Assembly: GCA_910578985.1 (NCBI GenBank)
Contig: CAJTSF010000035.1
Span: 1 to 19,996 of the forward strand
Source of the DNA: an uncultured Odoribacter sp.
Lineage (GTDB): Bacteria > Bacteroidota > Bacteroidia > Bacteroidales > Marinifilaceae
Reading direction: 5' to 3'
DNA: 19,996 nt
In this document: one piece after another, positions 1-7,391 of the stretch
Position numbering within the stretch: position 1 is the stretch's first letter
Layout of the letters: the number at the start of each line of letters is the position of its first letter
Notes under the pieces: model-generated
Seen by the model: the letters and a program-made list of their open reading frames with translations, nothing else
Databases searched by the model: none
Told to the model about the DNA's origin: nothing
Translations under genes and position numbers: made by a program

Positions 1-52
1 ACCCCAAATTTAACACTTTTCAGAAAATCCATGCACCGTAATTTCGGCTTGA

Positions 53-976
53 CCCAAAAATCGATATCTTGTTGTGGATGAGGCGCAACGTATTCCGGAT
101 ATCGGGCTTCGCCTAAAGCTTATTACCGATCAGGTTCCCGAAGTACAGGTGATTGCAACCGGAAGTTCTTCTTTTGAATTGGCGGCAAAGGTCGGAGAAT
201 CGCTAACCGGACGGAAACGGGTGTTTCGTATGTTTCCGCTGACTTTTGGTGAAATGGTGGCGCATACCAATTTGTTGGAGGAGCGTCGCTTGATTCCTCA
301 TCGCATGGTGTACGGGTATTATCCGGAGGTGGTCGTTTCGTCGGGAGAGGAGCGTGCAGTGTTGCGGGAGTTGGCAGACAGTTATCTTTATAAAGATATT
401 CTGATGCTTGACAGTGTGGGTAAACCGGATAAACTGGTTAAACTGCTGCAGGCGTTGGCACATCAGATTGGCGGACAGGTTTCGTATAACGAGGTGGGTC
501 AGTTGATTGGGCTTGACCCGAAAACCGTTGAGCGTTATGTGGATGTACTGGAGAAATGTTACATTGTTTTCCGTTTGGGTAGTTTTTCGCGGAATCTGCG
601 CAATGAGTTGAAGAGTAGTCGGAAGATTTATTTTTGGGATTTGGGTATCCGCAATGCTGTTATCGCTAATTTTCAGCAGGTGGAGAATCGTGCGGATACG
701 GGTGCATTGTGGGAGAATTTTGTCGTGAGTGAGCGAATGAAGCGTCTGGCGATTCAGGGTAGTTTTGTCAATACGTGGTTTTGGCGCACCCAGCAACAGA
801 AAGAGATTGATTTTATCGAGGAGGAAGATGGCGTTTTGCGTGCTTTTGAATGTAAATGGAATTCTTCCAAGTCTCAGGTGAAAATGCCGGAACAGTTTGC
901 CAAGGCTTATCCTGCTGCAACGTTTCAAGTGATTACGCCCGATTGTGTGGATGATTTGCTGTTGTCGAAAACGTAA
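53..976 (+). pseudogene. 5'-truncated AAA ATPase with DUF4143 C-terminal domain
   Basis: The open frame begins just after a TGA at 50-52. Its first codons already encode a Walker B motif (YLVVDEAQRIPDIG), followed by the sensor-like segment IATGSSSFEL, a helical/winged-helix middle and a DUF4143 C-terminus. The C-terminus has a PD-(D/E)XK-like pattern (KEIDFI, then AFECKW). Intact members of this family run to about 380-420 residues and start with a GxxGxGK(T/S) Walker A loop about 60 residues before Walker B. Here only about 307 codons remain. None of the three forward frames in 1-52 reads like the missing part, and the coding frame is closed by the TGA, so this is more than a window-edge effect. 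A GTG at 74 could restart translation, but the product would lack the nucleotide-binding loop. These proteins are widespread in Bacteroidota and their role is poorly known. Pseudogene status is inferred; the family call is firm. Confidence 0.7.
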
Positions 977-1049
977 ACACAAGTATGGTATTGACGTTAA
1001 AAAAGCGTTAATGGCGGAGAGAGAGGGTGGCGGATACGGTAAAAAGGTT

Positions 1050-1057
1050 TAAATTTG
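1050..1057 (+). promoter_or_regulatory. Putative -7 promoter box of cyuA
   Basis: TAAATTTG matches the Bacteroidota sigma-ABfr -7 consensus TAnnTTTG and lies 25 nt before the cyuA start codon. No clear TTTG is visible about 20 nt upstream, so the assignment rests on the -7 box and position alone. Confidence 0.4.
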
Positions 1058-1082
1058 TCGCATCAATTAAAATCTTAAAATC

Positions 1083-2363
1083 ATGGCTCAAGCAACAGAT
1101 AAACAGATGATAGAAATCCTGAAGCGGGAAGCGGTTCCGGCGTTGGGATGCACGGAACCGGTGGCGTGTGCATTGGCATGTGCGCGATGTAAGGAGGAGT
1201 TGGGTGGAGTACCTGAAAGTATAGATGTGTATGTCAGTGGTAATATTTACAAGAATGGCATGGGAGTGGGAATTCCGGGCACGGGCATGGTGGGGTTACC
1301 TATCGCGGCGGCACTGGGCGCTGTGTGCGGGAAGACGGTGTATGGGCTGGAGGTGCTGAAGGAGGTTTCCGTGGGGAATAATCTGGAGGTGGCGAAGGAG
1401 TTGGTGGAGCAGGGGATGGTGAAGGTGCACCTGAAGGAGGACGCTCCGGACAAGTTGTATGCGGAGGCGGTGTGCCGCAAGGGGAATGGGACGGTGAAGA
1501 CGGTGATTGTGCACGGGCATACGAATATCGTGCTGGTGGAGAAGGACGGGCAGACGGTGTTCTGCAAGGAGGAAAAGCCGGCTGTGGCGGAGGAGGGCAA
1601 GTGCGTGGAGTTGAGCCTGGCACGGATTTGGGAGTTTGTGCATCAAGTGGATGTGAAGGATATTGAGTTTTTGTTGGAGGGGGCGAAGATGAACGAGACG
1701 ATTTCGGATGAAGGGCTGAAAGGGAAGTTCGGGTTGCAAATCGGCCGCACGCTGAAGGAGAATATCGAGAAAGGGGTGCTGGCGGATGATTTGTTGAATC
1801 GTGTACTGATTCGTGCCACGGCAGCTTCGGATGCCCGCATGGACGGTTGTGAGAAGCCGGTGATGACCAATTCCGGCAGCGGTAATCAAGGGATTACGGT
1901 GTATTTGCCGGTGGTGGTGACGGCGGAGCGTTTCGGGTGCTCGCAGGAGCAGTTGGTGCGTGCGTTGGCGTTGAGTAATTTAGTGGCGGCGCATATCCAT
2001 TATTATATGGGACACCTGTCGGCGCTTTGCGGGATTGTCATCGCTTCCACGGGTTCAGCGGCTGCCATCACTTATCTGATGGGCGGTACGTATGAGCAGG
2101 TGGTGAATACCATCAAGACGATGTCTTCCAATCTGACGGGCATGATGTGCGACGGGGCGAAACAGGGATGTGCGCTGAAGGTGTATTCCGGTACTTCGGC
2201 AGCGGTACAGGCTTCGCTGTTGTCCATGCAAGGAGTGAAAACCCGTAATGATGGAATCGTGGAGGAGGATATCGAGAAGACCATCCGCAATATCGGCGTG
2301 ATCGCTTCGGTGGGGATGGAGCAGACGGACAAGACGATTTTAAGTGTGATGTGCCGTAAATAA
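1083..2363 (+). CDS. cyuA: L-cysteine desulfidase family protein (UPF0597, CyuA/YhaM type)
   Basis: This 426-residue protein belongs to the serine dehydratase alpha-like UPF0597 family, whose characterised members cleave L-cysteine to pyruvate, ammonia and sulfide using a [4Fe-4S] cluster. The N-terminal GCTEP motif places C23 where the catalytic cysteine sits in the Methanocaldococcus enzyme. C316, C356 and C363 reproduce the 40 and 7 residue spacing of its cluster ligands as I recall them. Other hallmarks are GIPGTGMVG (residues 63-71), MTNSGSGNQG (261-270) and MMCDGAKQGC (354-363). The length is normal and the protein is expected to be cytosolic and oxygen-sensitive. The ATG at 1083 is preceded by an A-rich, SD-less leader usual for the phylum. 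It is followed 72 nt later by a TatD-family gene. A role in L-serine breakdown is a less likely alternative. Confidence 0.88.
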   Translation: MAQATDKQMIEILKREAVPALGCTEPVACALACARCKEELGGVPESIDVYVSGNIYKNGMGVGIPGTGMVGLPIAAALGAVCGKTVYGLEVLKEVSVGNNLEVAKELVEQGMVKVHLKEDAPDKLYAEAVCRKGNGTVKTVIVHGHTNIVLVEKDGQTVFCKEEKPAVAEEGKCVELSLARIWEFVHQVDVKDIEFLLEGAKMNETISDEGLKGKFGLQIGRTLKENIEKGVLADDLLNRVLIRATAASDARMDGCEKPVMTNSGSGNQGITVYLPVVVTAERFGCSQEQLVRALALSNLVAAHIHYYMGHLSALCGIVIASTGSAAAITYLMGGTYEQVVNTIKTMSSNLTGMMCDGAKQGCALKVYSGTSAAVQASLLSMQGVKTRNDGIVEEDIEKTIRNIGVIASVGMEQTDKTILSVMCRK

Positions 2364-2387
2364 CAGTATTGCGGTGCGGCGAAATAT

Positions 2388-2425
2388 ATCCCGGCAAGTC
2401 GGTGGCTCACTGCGCTTGCCGGGAT
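2388..2425 (+). terminator. 11-bp perfect hairpin between cyuA and the tatD-like gene
   Basis: ATCCCGGCAAG (2388-2398) pairs perfectly with CTTGCCGGGAT (2415-2425) around a 16-nt loop. It lies 24 nt after the cyuA stop and 10 nt before the next start codon. The downstream sequence TTCGGTTTGT is only weakly U-rich. It may be a leaky terminator that lowers expression of the next two genes, or a processing/stability hairpin; sequence alone does not decide. Confidence 0.5.
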
Positions 2426-2435
2426 TTCGGTTTGT

Positions 2436-3095
2436 ATGAAAAATTGGATCAATATACACACGCATCGCCCGGGACGGGGGGTGAGTATCGTGGACCCCTG
2501 TTTGGGGGAGGTGGTTTTGCCGGAGGAGGGGGTGGTGTATTATTCGGCGGGGGTGCATCCCCTGCTGGCGGGGGAGGATGCGGAGGAACGGCTGGCGGAG
2601 GTGGAGCGGTTGGCGCGGGAGGGACGGATTGTCGCGGTGGGGGAGGCGGGGATGGACAGGAATGCGGCGGCGCCCATGGAGCGGCAGGTGGCGTGGTTCG
2701 AGGCGCAGGTGCGGTGGGCGGCGGAGTACGGTTTGCCCGTGATTGTCCACGGGGTGCGAGTGGTTCCGGAGTTGGTTGCGGTGGCGAAGCGCTACATGGG
2801 GAAGGGAGACCGGTGGATTGTCCATGGGTTCAATAACCGGCGGAAGGTGTTGCAGGAGTTGCTGCGGCACGGTTTTTACATTTCTGTGGGGCGGCAGTTG
2901 ATGAACCGGGAGTCGCATGCTTACCGCCTGTTGCCGGAGATTCCGGCGGAGCGGTTGTTTTTGGAGACGGACAATTCGGAATATGCGATAGAGGAGGTTT
3001 ACGGGCAGGCGGCGGAGCGCTTGGAAATCGGGACGGAGACGCTGCAACGAATGGTGGAGGATAATTTCAAACGGGTATTTACAAAGATAGGATGA
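2436..3095 (+). CDS. TatD family metal-dependent hydrolase
   Basis: This 219-residue amidohydrolase-fold protein resembles TatD, a divalent-metal-dependent DNase/phosphoesterase family. The expected metal ligands are visible: H8 and H10 in IHTHR, E70 in GEAGMD, H105 in VIVHG, H130 in WIVHGF and D179 in LETD. The segment SAGVHPLL (residues 37-44) is also typical. It is shorter than E. coli TatD (about 260 residues), as are the short TatD-like proteins of Bacteroidota. The start at 2436 puts IHTH at the very N-terminus, as in the family. The stop codon overlaps the tcdA start (ATGA), so the two are translationally coupled. The coding strand is strikingly G-rich. The physiological substrate is unknown. 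Confidence 0.88.
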   Translation: MKNWINIHTHRPGRGVSIVDPCLGEVVLPEEGVVYYSAGVHPLLAGEDAEERLAEVERLAREGRIVAVGEAGMDRNAAAPMERQVAWFEAQVRWAAEYGLPVIVHGVRVVPELVAVAKRYMGKGDRWIVHGFNNRRKVLQELLRHGFYISVGRQLMNRESHAYRLLPEIPAERLFLETDNSEYAIEEVYGQAAERLEIGTETLQRMVEDNFKRVFTKIG

Positions 3096-3856
3096 TGGAA
3101 ACGGAATGGTTGAGCCGGACGGAACTGCTGTTGGGGCAGGAGAAGCTGGAAAAGTTGAAGCAAGCCCATGTTCTGGTGGCGGGATTGGGAGGGGTCGGGG
3201 CGTATGCCGCGGAGCAGTTGTGCCGGGTAGGGGTGGGGGAGATGACGATTATCGACGGGGATGTGGTGGAGACGACGAACAAGAACAGGCAGTTGCCGGC
3301 GTTGGACTGCCACGTAGGGAGGATGAAGGCGGAGGTGATGGCGGAGCGTTTCCGGGAAATCAATCCGGAACTCCGGTTGCATGTCCTGGCGGAGTTTATC
3401 CGGGATGAGGGGATGGTGGAAGTGTTGCAGCGGGCGAAATACAGTTATGTGGTGGATGCCATCGATACGTTGGCGCCTAAGATATTCTTGATTTATCACA
3501 GTTTGCAGTTGGGACTGCCGATTGTGAGTTCGATGGGGTCGGGCGGGAAGATGGATCCTTCAAAGGTGGCGATTGCCGATATATCGAAAAGCTACAATTG
3601 CAATTTGGCTCGGATGCTGCGCAAGCGGTTGCATAAGTTGGGGGTGTACAAGGGGGTGAAGGTGGTGTTTTCCTCCGAGTTTACCGCTCCTCATGCCATT
3701 GTCCTGTCGGAGAGCCAGAATAAAAAGTCGAATGTGGGGACGATTTCTTATATGCCTCCGATTTTCGGTTGTTTTGCCGCTTCGGTGGTTATCCGTGATC
3801 TTATCGGAGAGGGGTCAGAGGTCCAGTTGCACGACGGTAATGCCGGCACCGCCTAA
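3092..3856 (+). CDS. tcdA: tRNA threonylcarbamoyladenosine dehydratase (ThiF/E1-like)
   Basis: This 254-residue E1-like protein matches TcdA (CsdL/YgdL), which uses ATP to dehydrate t6A37 in tRNA to the cyclic form ct6A. The nucleotide-binding loop GLGGVG is at residues 31-36. It is followed by IIDGDVVETTNKNRQ (53-67) carrying the conserved D, N and R residues, VDAIDT (121-126), SMGSGGKMDP (147-156) and the C-terminal GTISYMPPIFG (216-226). Either of two adjacent ATGs (3092 or 3095) could start it. The first overlaps the preceding stop as ATGA. The last 42 nt overlap the 3' end of mutS2 on the opposite strand, so the final dozen or so residues are specified by sequence that also encodes the conserved MutS2 C-terminus. 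TcdA is preferred over MoeB/ThiF because of the GTISYMPPIFG segment. Confidence 0.9.
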   Translation: MMETEWLSRTELLLGQEKLEKLKQAHVLVAGLGGVGAYAAEQLCRVGVGEMTIIDGDVVETTNKNRQLPALDCHVGRMKAEVMAERFREINPELRLHVLAEFIRDEGMVEVLQRAKYSYVVDAIDTLAPKIFLIYHSLQLGLPIVSSMGSGGKMDPSKVAIADISKSYNCNLARMLRKRLHKLGVYKGVKVVFSSEFTAPHAIVLSESQNKKSNVGTISYMPPIFGCFAASVVIRDLIGEGSEVQLHDGNAGTA

Positions 3857-6298
3857 TTGAACCTGTTCGTCGGCGTAGGATGCCACGAGCGGGTTGGTGC
3901 CGAGATACTGGCGAATGAGTTGGCGCAGGGCACCGGTGCCCGTTCCGTGGAGGAGCCTTACCTCTTTGCAGTTGAGCATGACGGCTTCGTCCAGGAAGGC
4001 GATGACTTTTTGCAGAGCTTCTTCTCCCCGCATGCCGCGCAGGTCGATGTCGGGCTTGAAGGTGAGGCGTTTCTGGCTGATGTTTTCGCGGATGTTAGCG
4101 TAGGAGGAGGGGGTGGACGCCGGGCGTGCCGCTTTCCTGGCTTGCGAGGCGGAGGTCTTTTTCAGTTGGGTGAGTTTGACTGTTGTCCGGAGGTTGCCCA
4201 AGGCGATGACGGCGTTCTTGCCGTCGAGTTCCAGGATTTCACCGACGGCGTTGTTGGAGAGTTCCACCCAGTCGCCGGGGCGGAGTGCCGTTTCGGTTTC
4301 TTGTGCGGGAGCGGTGGCAGGGGCGGGTTTGGCGGTTTTCTCTTTCCGGTTTTTCTCCCGGTTTTTGAGTTTTTCCATTTTTTTGCGTATCCGCTCCTCC
4401 TCTTCATTCTGGGCTTCGGATAGCAGGCGCGCCTTTTCTTCCTCCATTTGTTTGCGGAGGAGGCGGGTTTTTTCTTTTTCGGCTTGGTTTTCGCGGATAG
4501 CCTTGATGGTGTTTTCCACGGTCTTGTTTGCCGCGTTGATGATTTCCTGTGCTTTTTGCTGGGCTTCACGGATAATTTCTTTCCGGATGCGGGAGGCTTC
4601 GGTCAGTTCGGTGCTGTATTTTTCGACCACTTCATCGAGCCGTTTTTCGTTCTCGTGGATTTTGCGGCGTTTTTCTTCCCAGTAGCGTTTGTCGCGGGCG
4701 ATGTCTTTCAGGTGCTTGTCGTAGTTGATGTGGTCTTCTCCGATTTTGGCGGCGGCATCGTCGAGGATTTCTTTCGGGAAACCGATTTTCTTGGCAATCT
4801 CGAAGGCGAAGGAAGAGCCCGGTTTGCCGATGCGCAGTTCGAAGAGGGGTTGCATGCGGTGGCTGTCGTACAGCATGGCGCCGTTGGATATGCCCGGGGT
4901 TTCGGCGGCAAAGTGTTTCAGGTTGGTGTAGTGGGTGGTGATGACGCCCCGCACTTCCGCGCGGTTGAGGGCGGAGAGGATGGCTTCCGCGATGGCGCCT
5001 CCCAGCATGGGCTCCGTGCCTGTCCCGAACTCGTCAATCAGGATGAGGGTGTCCACTGCGCCGTAGCGCACGAAGTGTTTCATGTTGAGGAGGTGGGAGC
5101 TGTAGGTACTCAGGTCGTTTTCAATGGATTGCTCGTCGCCGATGTCCATCAGTATCTTCCCGAAGATGCCGAACCGGCTGGCTTCGCTGACGGGAACGGG
5201 CAAGCCGCATTGGAACATGTATTGCAGCAGACCGGCGGTTTGCAGACAGACGGATTTGCCGCCGGCATTCGGACCGGATATGAGGATGATGCGCTGGTCA
5301 TCGTGGATTTCCAGATTGAGGGGTACCAAGGGTTTGCCTGCATTTTTCAGGCTGAGCCACAGCAGGGGATGCCGTGCCTGGTACCAGAATATTTCCGCCC
5401 GTTCGCCGAATACGGGGACAATGGCTTCGATGGTGTGGGAGAAGGCGGCTTTTCCGCGCACGAAGTCGATGTAGGCAAGGAAGTCGTAAGCCGGCAGGAG
5501 GTCATCGATGTAAGGACGCACTTCGTCGGCGAATTTCCGCAGGATGCGGTTGATTTCCCGCTTTTCCTCCAGTTCCAGTTCTCGGATTTCGTTGTTGGTT
5601 TCGACGATTTCGGTCGGTTCGATGTAAGAGGTTTTTCCGGTGGCGGACTCATCGTGCACGATGCCGTTGATTTTCCGCTTGTAGGCGGAAGGTACCGGTA
5701 TCACCATGCGCCCGTCACGGATGGCAATGGAACTCTCCTTGTCCGCCCATCCTTCCGCCTGGGCTTGCTGGAGGAGGCTTTGCATCCGTTTGGAGATGCC
5801 TGCCTGTTTGCGCAGCAGGCGGTGGCGGATGTCGTTCAGTTCGGGGGAGGCGGTGTCCTTGACGATGCCGTGTTTGGAAACGATGGCTTCCAGTCGCTGC
5901 TGGATGAAGGGAAACATGCGGATGGCGCCTGCCCGTTCGGTGAGCAGGGGATAGCGTTCCTCCTTGCCTTTGAAGAAACGCACGATGGCACTGAGGGATT
6001 CCAGCGAACTTTTCAATGCCACCATTTCCGGGATTTCCAAAAAGAGCCCTTCCACCCGTATTTTGCCCAGAAAGGGACGGGCGTCGCGGAAGTGGTCTGC
6101 CGGAAAGTTTTCTTCACTTTGGAGCACAGTCATCAATTCCCGGGTTTCGTCCAATTGTTGGCGGATGTACGCCGCATCCGAAGAGAATGCCATAGTATCC
6201 ACCAACTCGCGTCCCATGTCGCTCAGGCAGCAGTTTTTTATCCATTGCCTGATTTTGTCGAATTTGATTTTGGCTTCAAAGTTTTCCGGGTAGACCAT
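3815..6298 (-). CDS. mutS2: MutS2 family ATPase/endonuclease (Smr domain)
   Basis: This 827-residue protein has the full MutS2 layout. A MutS-like helical core and clamp spans about residues 1-320. Walker A is GPNAGGKS (342-349) and Walker B is LILIDEFGTGTEP (418-430). A long charged coiled coil spans about 515-655, then comes a basic linker and a small beta domain near 672-710. The C-terminal Smr domain contains DLRGMRGEEAL (752-762) and LLHGTGTGALR (782-792). There is no N-terminal mismatch-recognition domain, which separates it from MutS. Characterised MutS2 proteins suppress homologous recombination or split collided ribosomes; which applies here is unknown. It is the last gene of an operon, 7 nt after a DUF1573 gene. 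Its 3' end overlaps convergent tcdA by 42 nt with no hairpin terminator visible there. Confidence 0.95.
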   Translation of the reverse strand: MVYPENFEAKIKFDKIRQWIKNCCLSDMGRELVDTMAFSSDAAYIRQQLDETRELMTVLQSEENFPADHFRDARPFLGKIRVEGLFLEIPEMVALKSSLESLSAIVRFFKGKEERYPLLTERAGAIRMFPFIQQRLEAIVSKHGIVKDTASPELNDIRHRLLRKQAGISKRMQSLLQQAQAEGWADKESSIAIRDGRMVIPVPSAYKRKINGIVHDESATGKTSYIEPTEIVETNNEIRELELEEKREINRILRKFADEVRPYIDDLLPAYDFLAYIDFVRGKAAFSHTIEAIVPVFGERAEIFWYQARHPLLWLSLKNAGKPLVPLNLEIHDDQRIILISGPNAGGKSVCLQTAGLLQYMFQCGLPVPVSEASRFGIFGKILMDIGDEQSIENDLSTYSSHLLNMKHFVRYGAVDTLILIDEFGTGTEPMLGGAIAEAILSALNRAEVRGVITTHYTNLKHFAAETPGISNGAMLYDSHRMQPLFELRIGKPGSSFAFEIAKKIGFPKEILDDAAAKIGEDHINYDKHLKDIARDKRYWEEKRRKIHENEKRLDEVVEKYSTELTEASRIRKEIIREAQQKAQEIINAANKTVENTIKAIRENQAEKEKTRLLRKQMEEEKARLLSEAQNEEEERIRKKMEKLKNREKNRKEKTAKPAPATAPAQETETALRPGDWVELSNNAVGEILELDGKNAVIALGNLRTTVKLTQLKKTSASQARKAARPASTPSSYANIRENISQKRLTFKPDIDLRGMRGEEALQKVIAFLDEAVMLNCKEVRLLHGTGTGALRQLIRQYLGTNPLVASYADEQVQLGGAGITVVQLDL

Positions 6299-6305
6299 CG
6301 CCCTG

Positions 6306-7382
6306 TTATTTTATCTTGACGTTGCCGTTCAGGGTGAGGGTGATCTCCGGATTTTTCGGGTCATTGGTGATGACGGTGACCGTTTTGTATTGCCTGCCGC
6401 TTTTTCCTGCCGAATTGAATGTCGTCTGGATGTCGGTGGACTGCCCGGGTTGCAGCACTTTATCGCCCAAGGCTACCGCCGTACACCCGCAACTGGCTTT
6501 CGTCTTGCGGATGAAAAGCGGGCTTTTGCCCGTGTTGGTGAGCTTGAACCGGCAGTCGGCTTTTTCGCCCTGGGTGATTTCGCCGAAATTCGCCTCTTTT
6601 TTTTCAAAGGTGGCGACAGGCGCTTCCGCCAATTCTTTTTTGGTCAGTTTGCTGAAGTCCTCGTTCAGTTTGGCGGTCACGGACAGACGGTTTTTGTAAT
6701 TTTTCGTGTTGTTGATGGTGAGAATCAGGCTTTCGTAGCTGTATCCGAAATCATTCTTTTTCGGGGCGTCGTAGGTGGTAATCATCATCCCCCGTTTGCC
6801 CGGCTGTACCGTTTCAGGACGGAAAGAGACCGTCAGGTGTGCGGGCTTGTATTGCGGGGTTATGGTGACGGGCTCTTGACTCGTGTTGATGAAATAGGTG
6901 GTGTCGGAAACCACTTGCCAGGTGTATACCGTGCCGAAATCAATGGTCGAAGTTTTGAATTTCACTCCGTCGAGGGTGGCTTTGTAAAGCAGGGTGGGTT
7001 TGGCAGGGTTATCGACCAGATTGCCGGAAAGGACGATTTCTTCCCGGCTGTTTTTGGCGTTGGAATAGATCATGATTTTGTAGCTGAACTTATCCGGCAT
7101 ATTTCCATTTGGGGTAAATGTGATGCGGATTTCGCTTTTTTTGCCCGGGGCGAGCGGCTCGCGCTTCCAGTCCGCTTTGAGCAGGGAGGTCATGGGGGTA
7201 ATCCGGGTAATGATGACCGGCTGGTTGCCGGTGTTGGTCATCGTGAAGACTTCCGTATGCGGCTGGTCGTCCGCTTGCAGGTTCTTCACGTGGATTTCTT
7301 TTTTCTTGAATTCAAGCGCGCCTTGCGCAAAAGCATTTGCGGCGGATATTAGAACGGTTAAAATAAGCAGCAGTTTTTTCAT
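6306..7382 (-). CDS. Secreted DUF1573 protein, second paralogue
   Basis: This 358-residue protein starts with a Sec signal peptide (MKKLLLILTV core, likely cleaved after AFAQ near residue 20), so it should be periplasmic or cell-surface. It consists of three Ig-like/ASH-type domains. The last (about residues 257-358) is a canonical DUF1573 unit with NFGEIT, LTNTGKSPLFI, the ASCGCT motif (C298, C300), PGQS and TNDPKNPE. The first domain aligns with that of the upstream paralogue (WKREPLAPG against WNREPVAPG) but has MTSLLKAD where the paralogue has GCGCTTPE. It sits 9 nt after the first paralogue and 7 nt before mutS2, so all three are probably co-transcribed. DUF1573 proteins are abundant in Bacteroidota and their function is unknown; I do not assign one. 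Confidence 0.85.
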   Translation of the reverse strand: MKKLLLILTVLISAANAFAQGALEFKKKEIHVKNLQADDQPHTEVFTMTNTGNQPVIITRITPMTSLLKADWKREPLAPGKKSEIRITFTPNGNMPDKFSYKIMIYSNAKNSREEIVLSGNLVDNPAKPTLLYKATLDGVKFKTSTIDFGTVYTWQVVSDTTYFINTSQEPVTITPQYKPAHLTVSFRPETVQPGKRGMMITTYDAPKKNDFGYSYESLILTINNTKNYKNRLSVTAKLNEDFSKLTKKELAEAPVATFEKKEANFGEITQGEKADCRFKLTNTGKSPLFIRKTKASCGCTAVALGDKVLQPGQSTDIQTTFNSAGKSGRQYKTVTVITNDPKNPEITLTLNGNVKIK

Positions 7383-7391
7383 GTCGTTATC

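Noticed and set aside
4448..6319. Open frame of 623 codons on the plus strand across mutS2
   Set aside because: It is an antisense shadow of mutS2, rich in Phe/Val/Gly/Asp with no family resemblance.
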